Shown here: one piece after another, positions 47,796 to 58,700 of the stretch
How positions within the stretch are numbered: the first letter of the stretch is position 1
Layout of the letters: the number at the start of each line of letters is the position of its first letter
Source of the DNA: Chamaea fasciata
Lineage: Eukaryota; Chordata; Aves; Passeriformes; Sylviidae
Assembly (NCBI GenBank): GCA_029207755.1
Contig: JARCOQ010000017.1
Span: 2,802,945 to 2,866,944 of the forward strand
Length of the DNA: 64,000 bases
Direction: 5' to 3'
Program-made: the position numbers and the translations under genes
Notes under the pieces: generated by a model
What the model was told of the DNA's origin: nothing
Databases searched by the model: none
The model's input: only the letters and a program-made list of their open reading frames with translations

Positions 47796-50700
47796 TAGGA
47801 GTGTGTATTTATGTGCGCAGCCTCCACAGTTTTATTACACAGACATTTCATTAACACCTTCATGTGGCTGTGAGCTGTACACACCTTTGGCTGTGGGACA
47901 TCTGGGTGATTCTTCTGTTCCAGTACCTCCTAAATTCCTAAAACAGGAGGCAGAAAAATTGCCTGGAAGTTCTATCAAACCAAACCCAAAGTGTTTGGTG
48001 GCTGTCCTGGCCAGGAGCAGCGGGACAAGGCAAAACAGGGGAAAATGTCACCCCTACCTCCATGCACAAGTACAGGGGATGGGTCACAGCAGTGATATCC
48101 AGCTGAGGGTAGTGAGTTTGCTCTGAGAACAGAGAAAAGAGTGGTCTGTGCAGAAAGACTTTGAAAAATGTTTGAATGGGCTGAAATTGTATCCTGAAAA
48201 AGCAACACAGAGTCTTCAATGAAGGCTGACCAGCAATCCCACTGCGTCCAGAGCTGCTTGTGCAAGAGCTCGGTAAGACACGTTTTGGGCTGTATTCATG
48301 TTTATATTTGAATCATGGTTTTTCTCTCCTCCAGCGGGAAAAAAATTAAAAAAAGAAAAACCAAGATAAGACATACATGCTATTTTTTTTTTATTTAATG
48401 AACTTTTTACTGAGCTTTAAGACCCTCAAAAGCGAAGGTTGCCATTTATCCAAAATTACATCACAGTGCCCCTGGCATTTTTGTGGTGTGGACCAATTAA
48501 CATTAGTAGCTTAATTAAAATCACCAAATGCATTTTAAAGGATGACATAAGGTTGATTTTAATCTAGACTTCCAAAAATGAAGTAGAATGTTAATCAACT
48601 GCCCCACCCGTCATTTATACGGCCCACAGTACTCAGCATCAGAACTCCTACATCATCCTCTGACTTCATTTTCCCCAGGGATTATTAAATAGTTAATAAC
48701 AACTGTCGGAAGTCCACCCCAAGTTTTACCTGTTGGCAGAAATCTGGGGTCGTGACACCACTAGTGTAGCATTCCCATAAATGCAACAGATTTAGGTTCA
48801 AATGGTTTTAATGTACAGCAGGGGGCATTTTTTGTTTAAAGAGTAAAACCACACCTGAGTGTTCATGCTTTCTAGGATTTTGCCAACAAAAGGAAAACAG
48901 AAAATCAGACACTTTACTTTTTGGAAGCCAGAAGAAATGGTGCAGCTGTTTTCAAGTTTGCTATTTTCAAGCTGTCATAAGAGCATGGAATAGAAGTCAT
49001 TATTTGCTTTCCAGTTGTATTTTAGTACAAATATCTTTCATTTGTTTGTTCCAACATATTTCCCGTCCAACACACTTTTTTAAATCTGATTTTTTCCTAA
49101 TAGACTGGAGGAGTGTCCTCTCTTAGTGTGAGACCAATTCAAGAGAGAGGGAGGAACAGTAACTAAGATATTACTGGGCAAGCTCAAACTTCTCAGCATA
49201 TAAAAATGATGTGTTCAAATGTTCAGTCATACAAAGCTGCCTGTTTGTATCTTAGTTCCTATGAGTGCACATGGAATTTATGCTAAATTATTTAAAAGTA
49301 ATCTTTTACTTAATTTATTTTGTGTTTCTTTGTCTCAAATATCTATTTTGCCTGCCACCAAAAATACTTTGCTATCCCTAAAATCATTAGAAAACATGGA
49401 TCTCAGAATTGACAGAGGTTAGATGTAAGTTACTTTTCCTTTTAAGAATGTTCTGTAGAGTTTATTTCTGGCTGAAAGATAAAAGAAGGGATGGTAACAA
49501 AACCCCACTTCCTCTTACAGTGATTTGACTCACCACAGAATAAATACTTTGCAGGTGTTTCTCACTCAGGAGCCAGGTAGGCTGCACCCATGCATTATTT
49601 TGGGGTTGTTCTTTTAAACTACTAAAACTATTTGAAAGTAGATATCCCATTTGAAGTTGTGAACTGTTGGCAGTGAAAGACGTTTCATCTCCTACTTCTC
49701 TGGGCTTTGCTCATTAGAAATAGATCAGTAATTTTCATGTAATTGGCAGCTGGTAGATGTTGCCCCTGTTCCATCAGTGTTAAATTTAACAGTTTCTGAG
49801 TGGTAACACTTTCTCTGGCACCTGTGGTGCCATCTACTGCACAGCTTGGTAGAGGCAGGATGAAAGAACTGCATCCCTACACTGCTGCCTTCACTTCTTT
49901 CTCCCCATCTTAACATTTAAAAGTGGTTCCTCATTTACTTGCCAAGTATTTTCCTTCTTATACATATATAAATGTATATAAATAGCTATTAGAGTCTGTA
50001 CTTATTCACATTTATCTCTAAATGTATATATGCCTATTTCTATAATCTTTTTAACATATGCAGTCGATATCTGGAATTTAATTTTGGCGGGTTTTTGACA
50101 AGAAGATTTTGAAAAGGGAAAATAAAGAAAGAAGGAGGAATCTAGGAAAATAATCTTAGAGTCCATTTATTGATTTTAATTCATTTACTTACCATATTCT
50201 GGATACAAATTTATCTGGTTAGATATATTTATGTTTGCATATATGTGTGCGGTATTAAGTTGGAAGCATGGGAATTTTTGTTATTGCTACTTGTTTTTAT
50301 TAACTCAGACATAAACACTAAGTGTTTTAGTTGGGGTTTCTTATTACTACTGTTTGATGCTGTGAAGAAGAAGTAAGTCATTAAATTGGCTTCTCATAAG
50401 TTGATGTATTTAGTTTTGCTTGCAATCTGTTGCTGGGGGCATGGTGTAATTTTGGCAGTTCCATATCAAACAAAAATCTGTTGATTTTGATGTCGAGTTG
50501 TTGGAAAGAGCTACAGACATTTTACATAAATATTTCCGGAGTGATCTCAAGATACCTAAAGGCCAAAGACTTGAGATGAAAGATCTGAAAATTTCAATTT
50601 ATTAATTCCCCTTTCTTTGGCTTTCCTCTGTTAATTGAAGCACCTTGTGCTCATATCATCATAGCCTGAGGTTTTCCTTGAATAAATCAATGCACGAACT

Positions 50701-51629
50701 TTGTAATTACCTACCCAGGCTGGATTTGGATTGCTCACTCATACGAGTACCAAAGAAAAAATGTTCAGTGGCAGTAGCTGATGGAGCAACACTAAAAACT
50801 ACATCATCTAACTTGCTAACAAGTCTAAGCATCACCATGTTTGAAATGCTGTTGGCTGTGAGCTGGATTTAGCACAGCTTCCAGTACTGCTGAGTGCTGT
50901 GCACTAAACATGATGTTATCAACAGTGAGCTTTGAAAACTTTTCCCTAGAAAGGACAAGCCTTAAGATATTTATCTCCAAGTAACTTCCAGCACTCTCAG
51001 AGAGACCTCTAATGAGGAATCAATTACGATGACATAGTTAGGAGCTGAAAACACACCTTGGCTTAGGATAACTGCAAAGGTGAGAGCAGTTTAAGTCTGC
51101 AACATTTAGGGGTTTTTGCCATGGAGCTGATGGTGCAGGAGCCCTGATCTCTGCACATGAAAACACTGCAGAATCAAAGAGTGCCAAGGAGAACCAGGGG
51201 GCTGCTCCTCTGGCCTGCACCAGGACTCCCAGGACTGCTGCATTTTCCCTTTGCAATTACCACAGATTTAAACACTCTGAAGTGAAAGACTGGATTTTTT
51301 TTGTAGGAAAAGCTGAACATCTAAAGATGAAATACACCAAAATACTCTTACCGTGTGGGGTTTCTTCCCAAATTCAGTGTCTGTGTCCAGCCGTGTCACC
51401 CACTGCGCGGTGCGGCCCTCTGGCCGGGGATACCATGTGAATAGCAACACTCCCAGTTCAGACATAACCCTTACAAAATTTAGCATTCTTTTCTTAAAGT
51501 TCAGCTTCTCTGAAAGCCCATGATTCATGACTCTTAGAACTGGGGTTTATTGTTTGTTCAGAATAGAAGACTTTAACAGCATATTGAGAAAGATTTGACA
51601 GCATATCGCAAGACCGTCGTAAACTTTTG

Positions 51630-52090
51630 GAATGCTGAGGGCGAACGATAAAAAGTGGCGGTAAATCTTTAATCTCAGTAGAAGCCGAATTCCATCTTGG
51701 GGAAGGACACGGATTTTTCGACAGCTGGAGCTGCACTGGAGTTCCATCTCCCTCAGCTTCCCGCCGGTCAGGAACGGACATTTGAGATCACGGGGAGAGG
51801 AAAATGGCTGGATGGAGAAGGTGCTGGAGAGCTGTTTGGCCGCTTTCTAGCCAGCCTTGGTTGGGCTTATCCCAGAACAATCGGGTTTATCCCAGAATAA
51901 CTGGGGGTATCCCAGAATAAAAGGGGTTTGTGGTCAGACATCAGCTCCACTGACAGGCCTGAGGGTCAGTGTCCGGCACAGGCCGCGGCCCCTCAGCGTG
52001 GGCGGGGCCACCAGCTGTCCGTCAGAAAAAGGCGGGAAAAGCCCTCAGGCATCCCAACCAGCAGGAGCCGCCCTCGGTCCCTCCGGACAG
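51630..52090 (+). promoter_or_regulatory. SPO11: Probable SPO11 promoter region
   Basis: CpG content rises here relative to both sides, and an SP1-type GC box (GGGCGGGGCC) lies at 52000-52009. The region ends about 0.5 kb before the SPO11 start codon. A strong pyrimidine tract and acceptor (TTTTTAACAG, ending 52577) and a second one (CTTCCCTCTCCAG, ending 52595) precede the ATG. A non-coding leader exon may therefore start in this region and splice in. The promoter call is inference. Confidence 0.4.
51868..51917 (+). repeat. Three-copy 20-bp tandem repeat (TATCCCAGAA)
   Basis: TATCCCAGAA occurs at 51868, 51888 and 51908, an exact 20-bp period, with G-rich spacers. Confidence 0.9.
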
Positions 52091-52440
52091 GTGGGAAAAG
52101 CCTCGGCAGGTCAGGAAGGGTGGGAAAAGCCCTTCTTGGTCGGCTAAGAAGAGTGGGAAAATCACTCAGCTGGTCAGTCAGAATAGGTAAAGCCTTCAGC
52201 TGGTCAGAATGGGTGGGAAAAGTGTCAGCTGGTCAGGAAGGGCGGGAAAAAGCCTCAGTCAGTCGGAAAGGCCAGAAAAGGCCCTTGGACCTTCTGGAAT
52301 GCCAGGAGAAGTGCTTGGTCAGTGAAGAAGAGTGGGAGAAACCCTTGGTTGGTCAGGAAGAGCAGGAAAAGCCCTTGGTTTGTCTTGGAAGGGTGGGAGA
52401 AGCTTTCAGTTGTTCGGTCAGGAAGGATGGGGAAACCTTG
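52021..52440 (+). repeat. Degenerate ~30-bp minisatellite upstream of SPO11
   Basis: Roughly 12-13 imperfect units follow one another. Each carries a core like GGTGGGAAAAG and a tail like CTGGTCAGGAA; unit lengths vary around 26-34 bp. The array ends about 185 bp before the SPO11 start codon. Because most units are near a multiple of three, a 186-codon open frame (51928-52488) runs through it with repeated VGK and EKPLV-like peptides. I regard that frame as a by-product of the repeat. Confidence 0.85.
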
Positions 52441-52624
52441 ACTTTGGTTTCTACAGCAAATTTCCGCCTTTGCTCTGTGACCCTGTAGTTTGAGCTCAGG
52501 TCATGAGTTTTATATCCAGCAAGTAGAAGAGCCATTTCTAATTTCTGTGATAACCTCTTTTTGTCTCTTTTTAACAGGGCTTCTTCCCTCTCCAGAGAAA
52601 CTGGACTGACCTGCACCAGCCTCA

Positions 52625-52722
52625 ATGGAGAAGCATGGTCTGTGTTCCACTGAAACACCAGCTGGGAATAGGGCCAGCTCCAGGGAAACAAGTCTGTCTG
52701 GTCAGGAGAGCCACGTCCCCAG
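52625..52722 (+). CDS. SPO11: SPO11 coding exon 1
   Basis: The frame starts MEKHGLCSTETPAG and ends at CCCCAG|GTAAAA, giving a phase-2 junction that exactly fits exon 2 (AG|T, Ser). The peptide lacks clear similarity to the mammalian N-terminus, so the assignment rests on phase, position, an upstream in-frame stop, and the fit of the junction to the conserved SSEVL region. A different first exon cannot be ruled out. Confidence 0.7.
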
Positions 52723-55700
52723 GTAAAAAATGTAAAAAATAGCGCCTCTACTCTCTTTCTGTGGCAATGCTTAAGTAGGTAGGACACTCTTGCACCAAAC
52801 AGGCTCGGGCTAAAGCAACAAGCATAATCCAATACAAAACAAATGGGGTGTCAGGTTGCAAACAGCATCTTCATTCCCTCAGACCTCTCCAAAAAGTCTA
52901 TGGCTACAGAAATGCAGAAAAATGTGAAAAAACAAGCATACTGAATTATACCAACAGAAAAGCCTCACTGATTTTTAAAGAGTTGTTCTGCACACAGTAT
53001 ATCAGCCTCGGCAACTACAACAGTCTGGGAGCATCGTGAAAGTATTTTAAAAAGGAAAGGATATTATTAACATTATTATTTGGAGATTTCTTGGTCTCTG
53101 GCTCGTGACTTCAGCAATGCACAGGTCTAAGTTTTGGAGTGTGATAGTTTCTTACATTGCAGATTTTCATATGGAATTGTTTCTTTTGTGTATCTTATTA
53201 GCTTGCTAAAGGTGCTATAATATTAATATTTTGTGTCAGTTATGTTGAAGATCAGTTCTCCTTCTATATAGAAAGAAATATCCACTCTGCTGCAACCTGT
53301 TAGAAATGATCAGACAAACCCTGCGAGCTTCCAGCACCTTCCCTTTCTCAGCTAGATGTCATTGTTAACTAAACCACAGTGAATTTTAAGTAGGCATTCT
53401 TGGCCAGTGTCGTATGTTTGCTTATTAAAATTCAGATAATCTCTGCAAAAAGAGGCAGAATATCAGCAGGGGGTACATGGAGACCTCCTGTCCTCTTCCT
53501 CCTATTTTGCATTTTAGATATTACATTTCCAATTTCTGTTGGTTAACAAATGGGGAAACTGGGATTGGAACAGAAACCCAGACTAGCAAATTCTGCAGCA
53601 AACTTTTAAACTGGACAGGATGAAATGAATAAGTAAAATATTTATGAGTATCAAAGTAATGATGTGATTTAGAATTCCTGCCTATCCGTTCTTTCATCCA
53701 TCTGCCCATACAGATTTTTATTGTCTTCAACACTAATTTTTGTTCTGCTGGAACTTCAAATTGCTCTAAAAAAATTATAATCTAGTTTCAGTAAAGTGGA
53801 GAGAGCTATAAAATGGAAGAAACATATTCAGCTGATAGAATGGAGTTTTAATGACAGCTTATTCTTGTTTAAGGAGACTCTGCTTAATTTTAAAAATCAT
53901 TCTTGCTGATTTGAGATAATTCATTTTGTGTGGCACGCACTGTTATTGACTCATCTTTTCTCTGGATGTCACTTAATGACAGAATTGGACTTTGCTGATA
54001 AAACTTTGAGCTAAAATAAGTTCCATGAATTCTTTAATTCTTACCTAGACTTAGGATAGTGCAGAGTACACTTGTAATTTTAAGGACAGCTGAAATGCTG
54101 GAGTCAGATTGCTTATGAAAATAAAAAGCATCTGTCATAACACTCAAACCAGCCTGGAGTTTTGCTGCAAGGGATCTGCTGCAAGACTACTTTGTCTTTT
54201 TAGGTGAAAGATACAGAGTTGATTCTTTCCATGGTGCGTCTGTTGAGACTGAGCCTTCATGTAATTAAAATCCTTAGCAGTTTGTTCAGGGCAGCAGATC
54301 AAAAGGTTAATGTGCAATGGTACAACAGGAAGTATTTGTACTCTTGAACACTTTTAAAATTTATAGCATTTAAAAACAACTTTGCCAAAATCATGGCCAA
54401 ACCCAATATTACCTCATTTATAGTAAAACATTAATCATTAGTCACAAACCAGCCAGTTGGTCTAGAAGTTCAGCTGGTGAAAAATTTGATGGTTACAGGA
54501 TTGAATAGAAATACACTTAAAATTGTGTCATTTAGCCATGCATTTGCAATGGAAAGGCAAAGGTTTTAGGGAACATGAGCAAAACAAAATTAAAAAACAA
54601 AAGTGTGCCTCCACATTTCTGAGACTAAAATATGCTGTAAGCATATTTTGGCTCATGTGATTTTTCTAAGAGGGAGATAGTTGATAAAACTTAAAGTAAA
54701 AGTAGATTTTATCATATGATCTGTGTCATTAATTCTTTTTGTTTCAGTTCTGAAGTTCTTGAAGCAATAGAAAATGTTATCCAAGGTGTTCTTCAAAGCC
54801 TGGCCCAAAAAAAAGCACCTGTTCTCACAGTGGCTAACAGAACAGACTGGAGAAACATAGAGTAAGTAGTAAAGATTTAAAAGTCCTGCCTTCTATTAAT
54901 ATAAATGCTATGAATATGAATTTGATTATGTAACTTTCAGAATAGGTAATCATACATAATCATTCGATAAGCATTAGAATCAAGAAATAATTTTTAAAAG
55001 TGATGGACAAATAAACAGTAATGCTTAGTAACCACTCTGTACAGGCATCATGTATTAAGTAATAGCAGAGCACAGCACAAAGGGAAATGTAAAACTACCG
55101 TAATAGGGGTTGGAAAGGAAAGGGAGGTCCTATAAACAATCCTTTTCTGGAAGCAGTAGAAACCAGAAATGATAGGTTGTGTTAGAGTGAAAAAAAAACC
55201 TGGTTTGGGCTGGAAGAAATTACTGGCAATTCTGTCCTTCAAACCCTTTGAATGATTCCTCTTTTTTGTTTTTCTTCCTCATGATATCATATTTCTTAAA
55301 ATGATAGTGATAAACAATCTTTTTATTATTCAGAGAAGATGCATCTCACCTCTCCCTGCTGTATTTCTTACCTGTGTGCTGTTTTAAATTCATTACCAGC
55401 AAAATAAAGCAAAGCAAGTTTCCAGTACATTGTCTAAATTTCAGATCTTCTGCCAGCTGACCTAGACAGGATCAGAGAAAAAGAAACCTGTCCTCCTTTA
55501 TAGCACATTCTGTGATTTGTAAAAATTGCTTGTGCAACAGTATTTCTCCAAGGAGTTCATTTAAACTGAAAATCATCAAACCTGAGAGATTATTTGATCT
55601 CTAAAATGCATAAGCAAAAGAATAAAGGAAGACACAAATCTCTCTCCGGCCTTGTAAGAGCTTTGGACATCAGCAGGTTAAAGGATATTCAGGTTGATAA

Positions 55701-58700
55701 GAGTGCAGAGGTTGTAAATGGACACATTACAAACATTTAAGGTTGAGGGAGCACAGCAAACTTTCCAGGCATAACACTCTGGTGGAATACTCATTTAATG
55801 AGAACAATAAACTTCCGCCAATCAAAAAACCTGAGGGGCCTGAAGGTAATCAGTTAACTGAAAAGCTTGTAGGTTCTAGGGAATTTAATGGTCTGTGTCT
55901 TGATAGTTTGACAAAAATGTTTCACTCAGATGTCTGTAAAATTAAAATACTCTAACGAAGTTTTGCAATCTTTGGCAGTCTTTGGGGAAATGGCATTCCA
56001 CGCTAGAAAAACAAATGTGAGCTGTTAGTTACCATCCGAACACATATGGGGGAAAATGTTCAAATTAAAACGAGTTAAGATCACAGTATGTTAAAAATAA
56101 GACTCATCAATCACATCCAAAAGAGCAGAACCATTATTTCTGGTGGAGAAGTGTAATCTCAGATATGTGTTACTCTGCTGGGGTAAGCACAATCCTGGGA
56201 AGAACGGGAGTGATCCAGGTTCAACCTGTGTGTTTCCTCCTTTATAGTTACAATGTTGAGAGCAGGCCGGCGATAAGCACAAATAACTTTAAAATGTTGC
56301 AACACAAAGGCAATAAAGTTACTTTAAAGCTGGCAGGCAGCCGCTACATCGGGCCGTCCCTGCAGATTTGTGCAGCGTGTGCGCTCTGCCACCCAAAGGA
56401 CGCACGGAGCAAAACCTCGGACAAACGAATTTTGAAACGTGACGTGCTTTGGGATAAAATTTTAGCCGTTAAACCACCGGCACCTTTAAAATGTACTCAC
56501 GAAACTCTGAAATGAAAAAAGAATGCTTTAAATCATGCGGCACTAAATTAATTTTAAGTAAAATAATGAAGTGTCCTTAAGAAAATAACTGATTCTTTTG
56601 GTGAAATGTGCACCTTCAGATGAAATGGTGAAACAGGAAATAGTGGAGCTCATTTAGGTTAAACAACTGTTTAGAGAGAAGGATGTACGCCAATTTTTTT
56701 TCCCCCCAACACTTAAAACCTGAATACAATTAAGTTGTCCTCATAATAATTTAAGGAAATAAATTAGATTATGTTATTGTATTCTGAAATAGTAACACTT
56801 TTTCATAGAGTCTGCATCAGGAAGTCACTTGTGACAGATGGTTTTTATTTTAATAATGATTCAGATTTTTTCTTCTCATTTATTCCTTTGCTTTCATGCT
56901 AAATAATTACTGATGCTGATATATAAACAGTACTAAACATGTATAAAATACTTTTCTTGCCTCTATTTTTGCCTGGAAACTTATCTACTTTTTACTTTAA
57001 TTCAGTCTTGAAGCATCTTCTTGAGAAACTCTTTGCTGCCTTTTTCCTTTGGCCACCCCAACCCCACCCAAGCCGATGGTTTCTGTGCTGAGTCTGAAAA
57101 TAGAACTGCTGTATTTGGTCAAGGAAAGGGGTTTCTGAGTCTGAATTACCTTGCAGAGAACAATTTACCTGTACTCAGGGAGTTTGCAGTTTATTGTGTT
57201 TGTTTGCATTATGTCAGATTTAAAGACTCTGTAGGTCTACAGATGATACCAGGTTGTACCACAAAACACATAAGAAGTGACTGCCCTCAATCAGCAAGAA
57301 GATTTGGTAAGTCAAAAAGAAAAGTGCAGTTCTTGGGCCTTCTTTTTTATTTTATTTTATTTTATTTTCTCCTTAGTTCCTAAGTTCAAAGAAAAAAAAA
57401 ATCCAAAAATTAAAATATTATGCACTACAGTTTGGAAGTGCGTGGCTGATACGACCTGATACTATGATCAGCCTTTCTGCTTTTCTTTTTTTTTTTTCCT
57501 CTATTAAATTGTAATGAGTGACAGTGAAATTAATACAATAAACTTAGAGTTTCTCCCCTCCCTTAACAGATATCAGTTAAAGGCATATTCAATAAGTCTT
57601 ACTGTAAAAACATCACCCTTCTTCATAAAGCTGGCCAGGAAAAGAATCTTGGAATACAGACAATAAGCTCATTTCTTTTTCTAACTCAGTCATTTCATTT
57701 CTTGGCCTGGACATTAGTTCATACATTCCCTCACTTAACTCCCTCATATTTTTTCTCATTATGTTAGAAATTACTGAGTCTATTGAAGAGTACAGTCTCT
57801 CTCTATTTTCACAGTACATTTCAAATTTTATTTATGGGACACAGATATGTTCTTGTACAAAGACAAATTATTGTATGCACATTTCTGAAGATGGACAGAG
57901 TATTTTGTAAAACGTCCTTTTTTTCAGCTCTGATACTCAAAATACTATCAATGATCTATAAGATGGTGCAGAGCAACACTTATGCAACTAAAAGGTAATG
58001 GAGTCAATTTCTGCAATTTCAAATAAAGCTGTGTTTCATGTATGTTTTTGTGAAAAATCAACCTGTGGGATGCAAACCTGCAGGATTCCTGTACATAGAA
58101 TACCTTAGGTTTATCTGGTTAATTGTGTTCTTTATAAAATTCTCATGAGCCTGCAGCTGTTTCAGTATTATAATTACAAATGCAATCTTTTGTCTTGATA
58201 GAGATATATATTATTCAGATACTCTACTGTTTGGTAGCCAAAGTGTTGTGGACCAAATAATCACTGACATTTCTTGCATGCTTAAGATACCTCGGAGAAG
58301 TCTACATATAGTAAGTGGCTTCTTATCCCTCTTTTTGTCATTATTTCCAAATCTTATTAAACTGATTGAACTGAAAGGGGAAATATCACAAAAAGCTGTC
58401 AGCTAGAATTAAATAGTTAAAATAAAAAGTCTCATTGGTGCTAATGAAACCTAGTTATGGTTAATTGTGGCATTCAAAGGAGTTTTTTCTTCACAGAAAA
58501 TTCATAGAATCTGCTTTTTCTAAAGGGTTTGGGACAAACTGCTAGCTAAAATCTCAGGGGCCTTTGTTATCATTTAGTGAAGGCAGAATTTAAACTTCAG
58601 AGTGCAAGACACCTGTTTACAAATTTCTGCTCAGAAGAATTGATAATTTGGGGGTTAAATCAAAACTTAAAGTACATCAGAAATGTAACTGTCAAATTGA

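Larger units (their letters stand above)
27881..51600. other. Intergenic region between the divergent BMP7 and SPO11 genes
   Basis: About 24 kb with no exon I can support on either strand. It contains simple repeats, a CR1-like LINE fragment, MIR-like relics, a 23-base G run, and an isolated CpG-rich patch at about 33.39-33.67 kb. Open frames here are short and shadow one another. The longest (44760-45296) runs antisense through the CR1 fragment. Confidence 0.8.

Noticed and set aside
51804..51920. ATG at 51804 as the SPO11 start
   Set aside because: The frame (MAGWRRCW...) stops at the TATCCCAGAA repeat without a donor in the right phase, whereas the ATG at 52625 joins exon 2 in phase.
51928..52488. 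186-codon open frame with repeated peptides upstream of SPO11
   Set aside because: The repeats come from the minisatellite, whose unit is near 30 bp, so stops are avoided by periodicity. No homolog is known to me and the composition varies with the repeat. Kept only as part of a finding.
57021..57383. Treating the whole 120-codon frame as a gene
   Set aside because: Only 57218-57306 is coding, as SPO11 exon 3 with clear splice sites and homology. The rest is intron.
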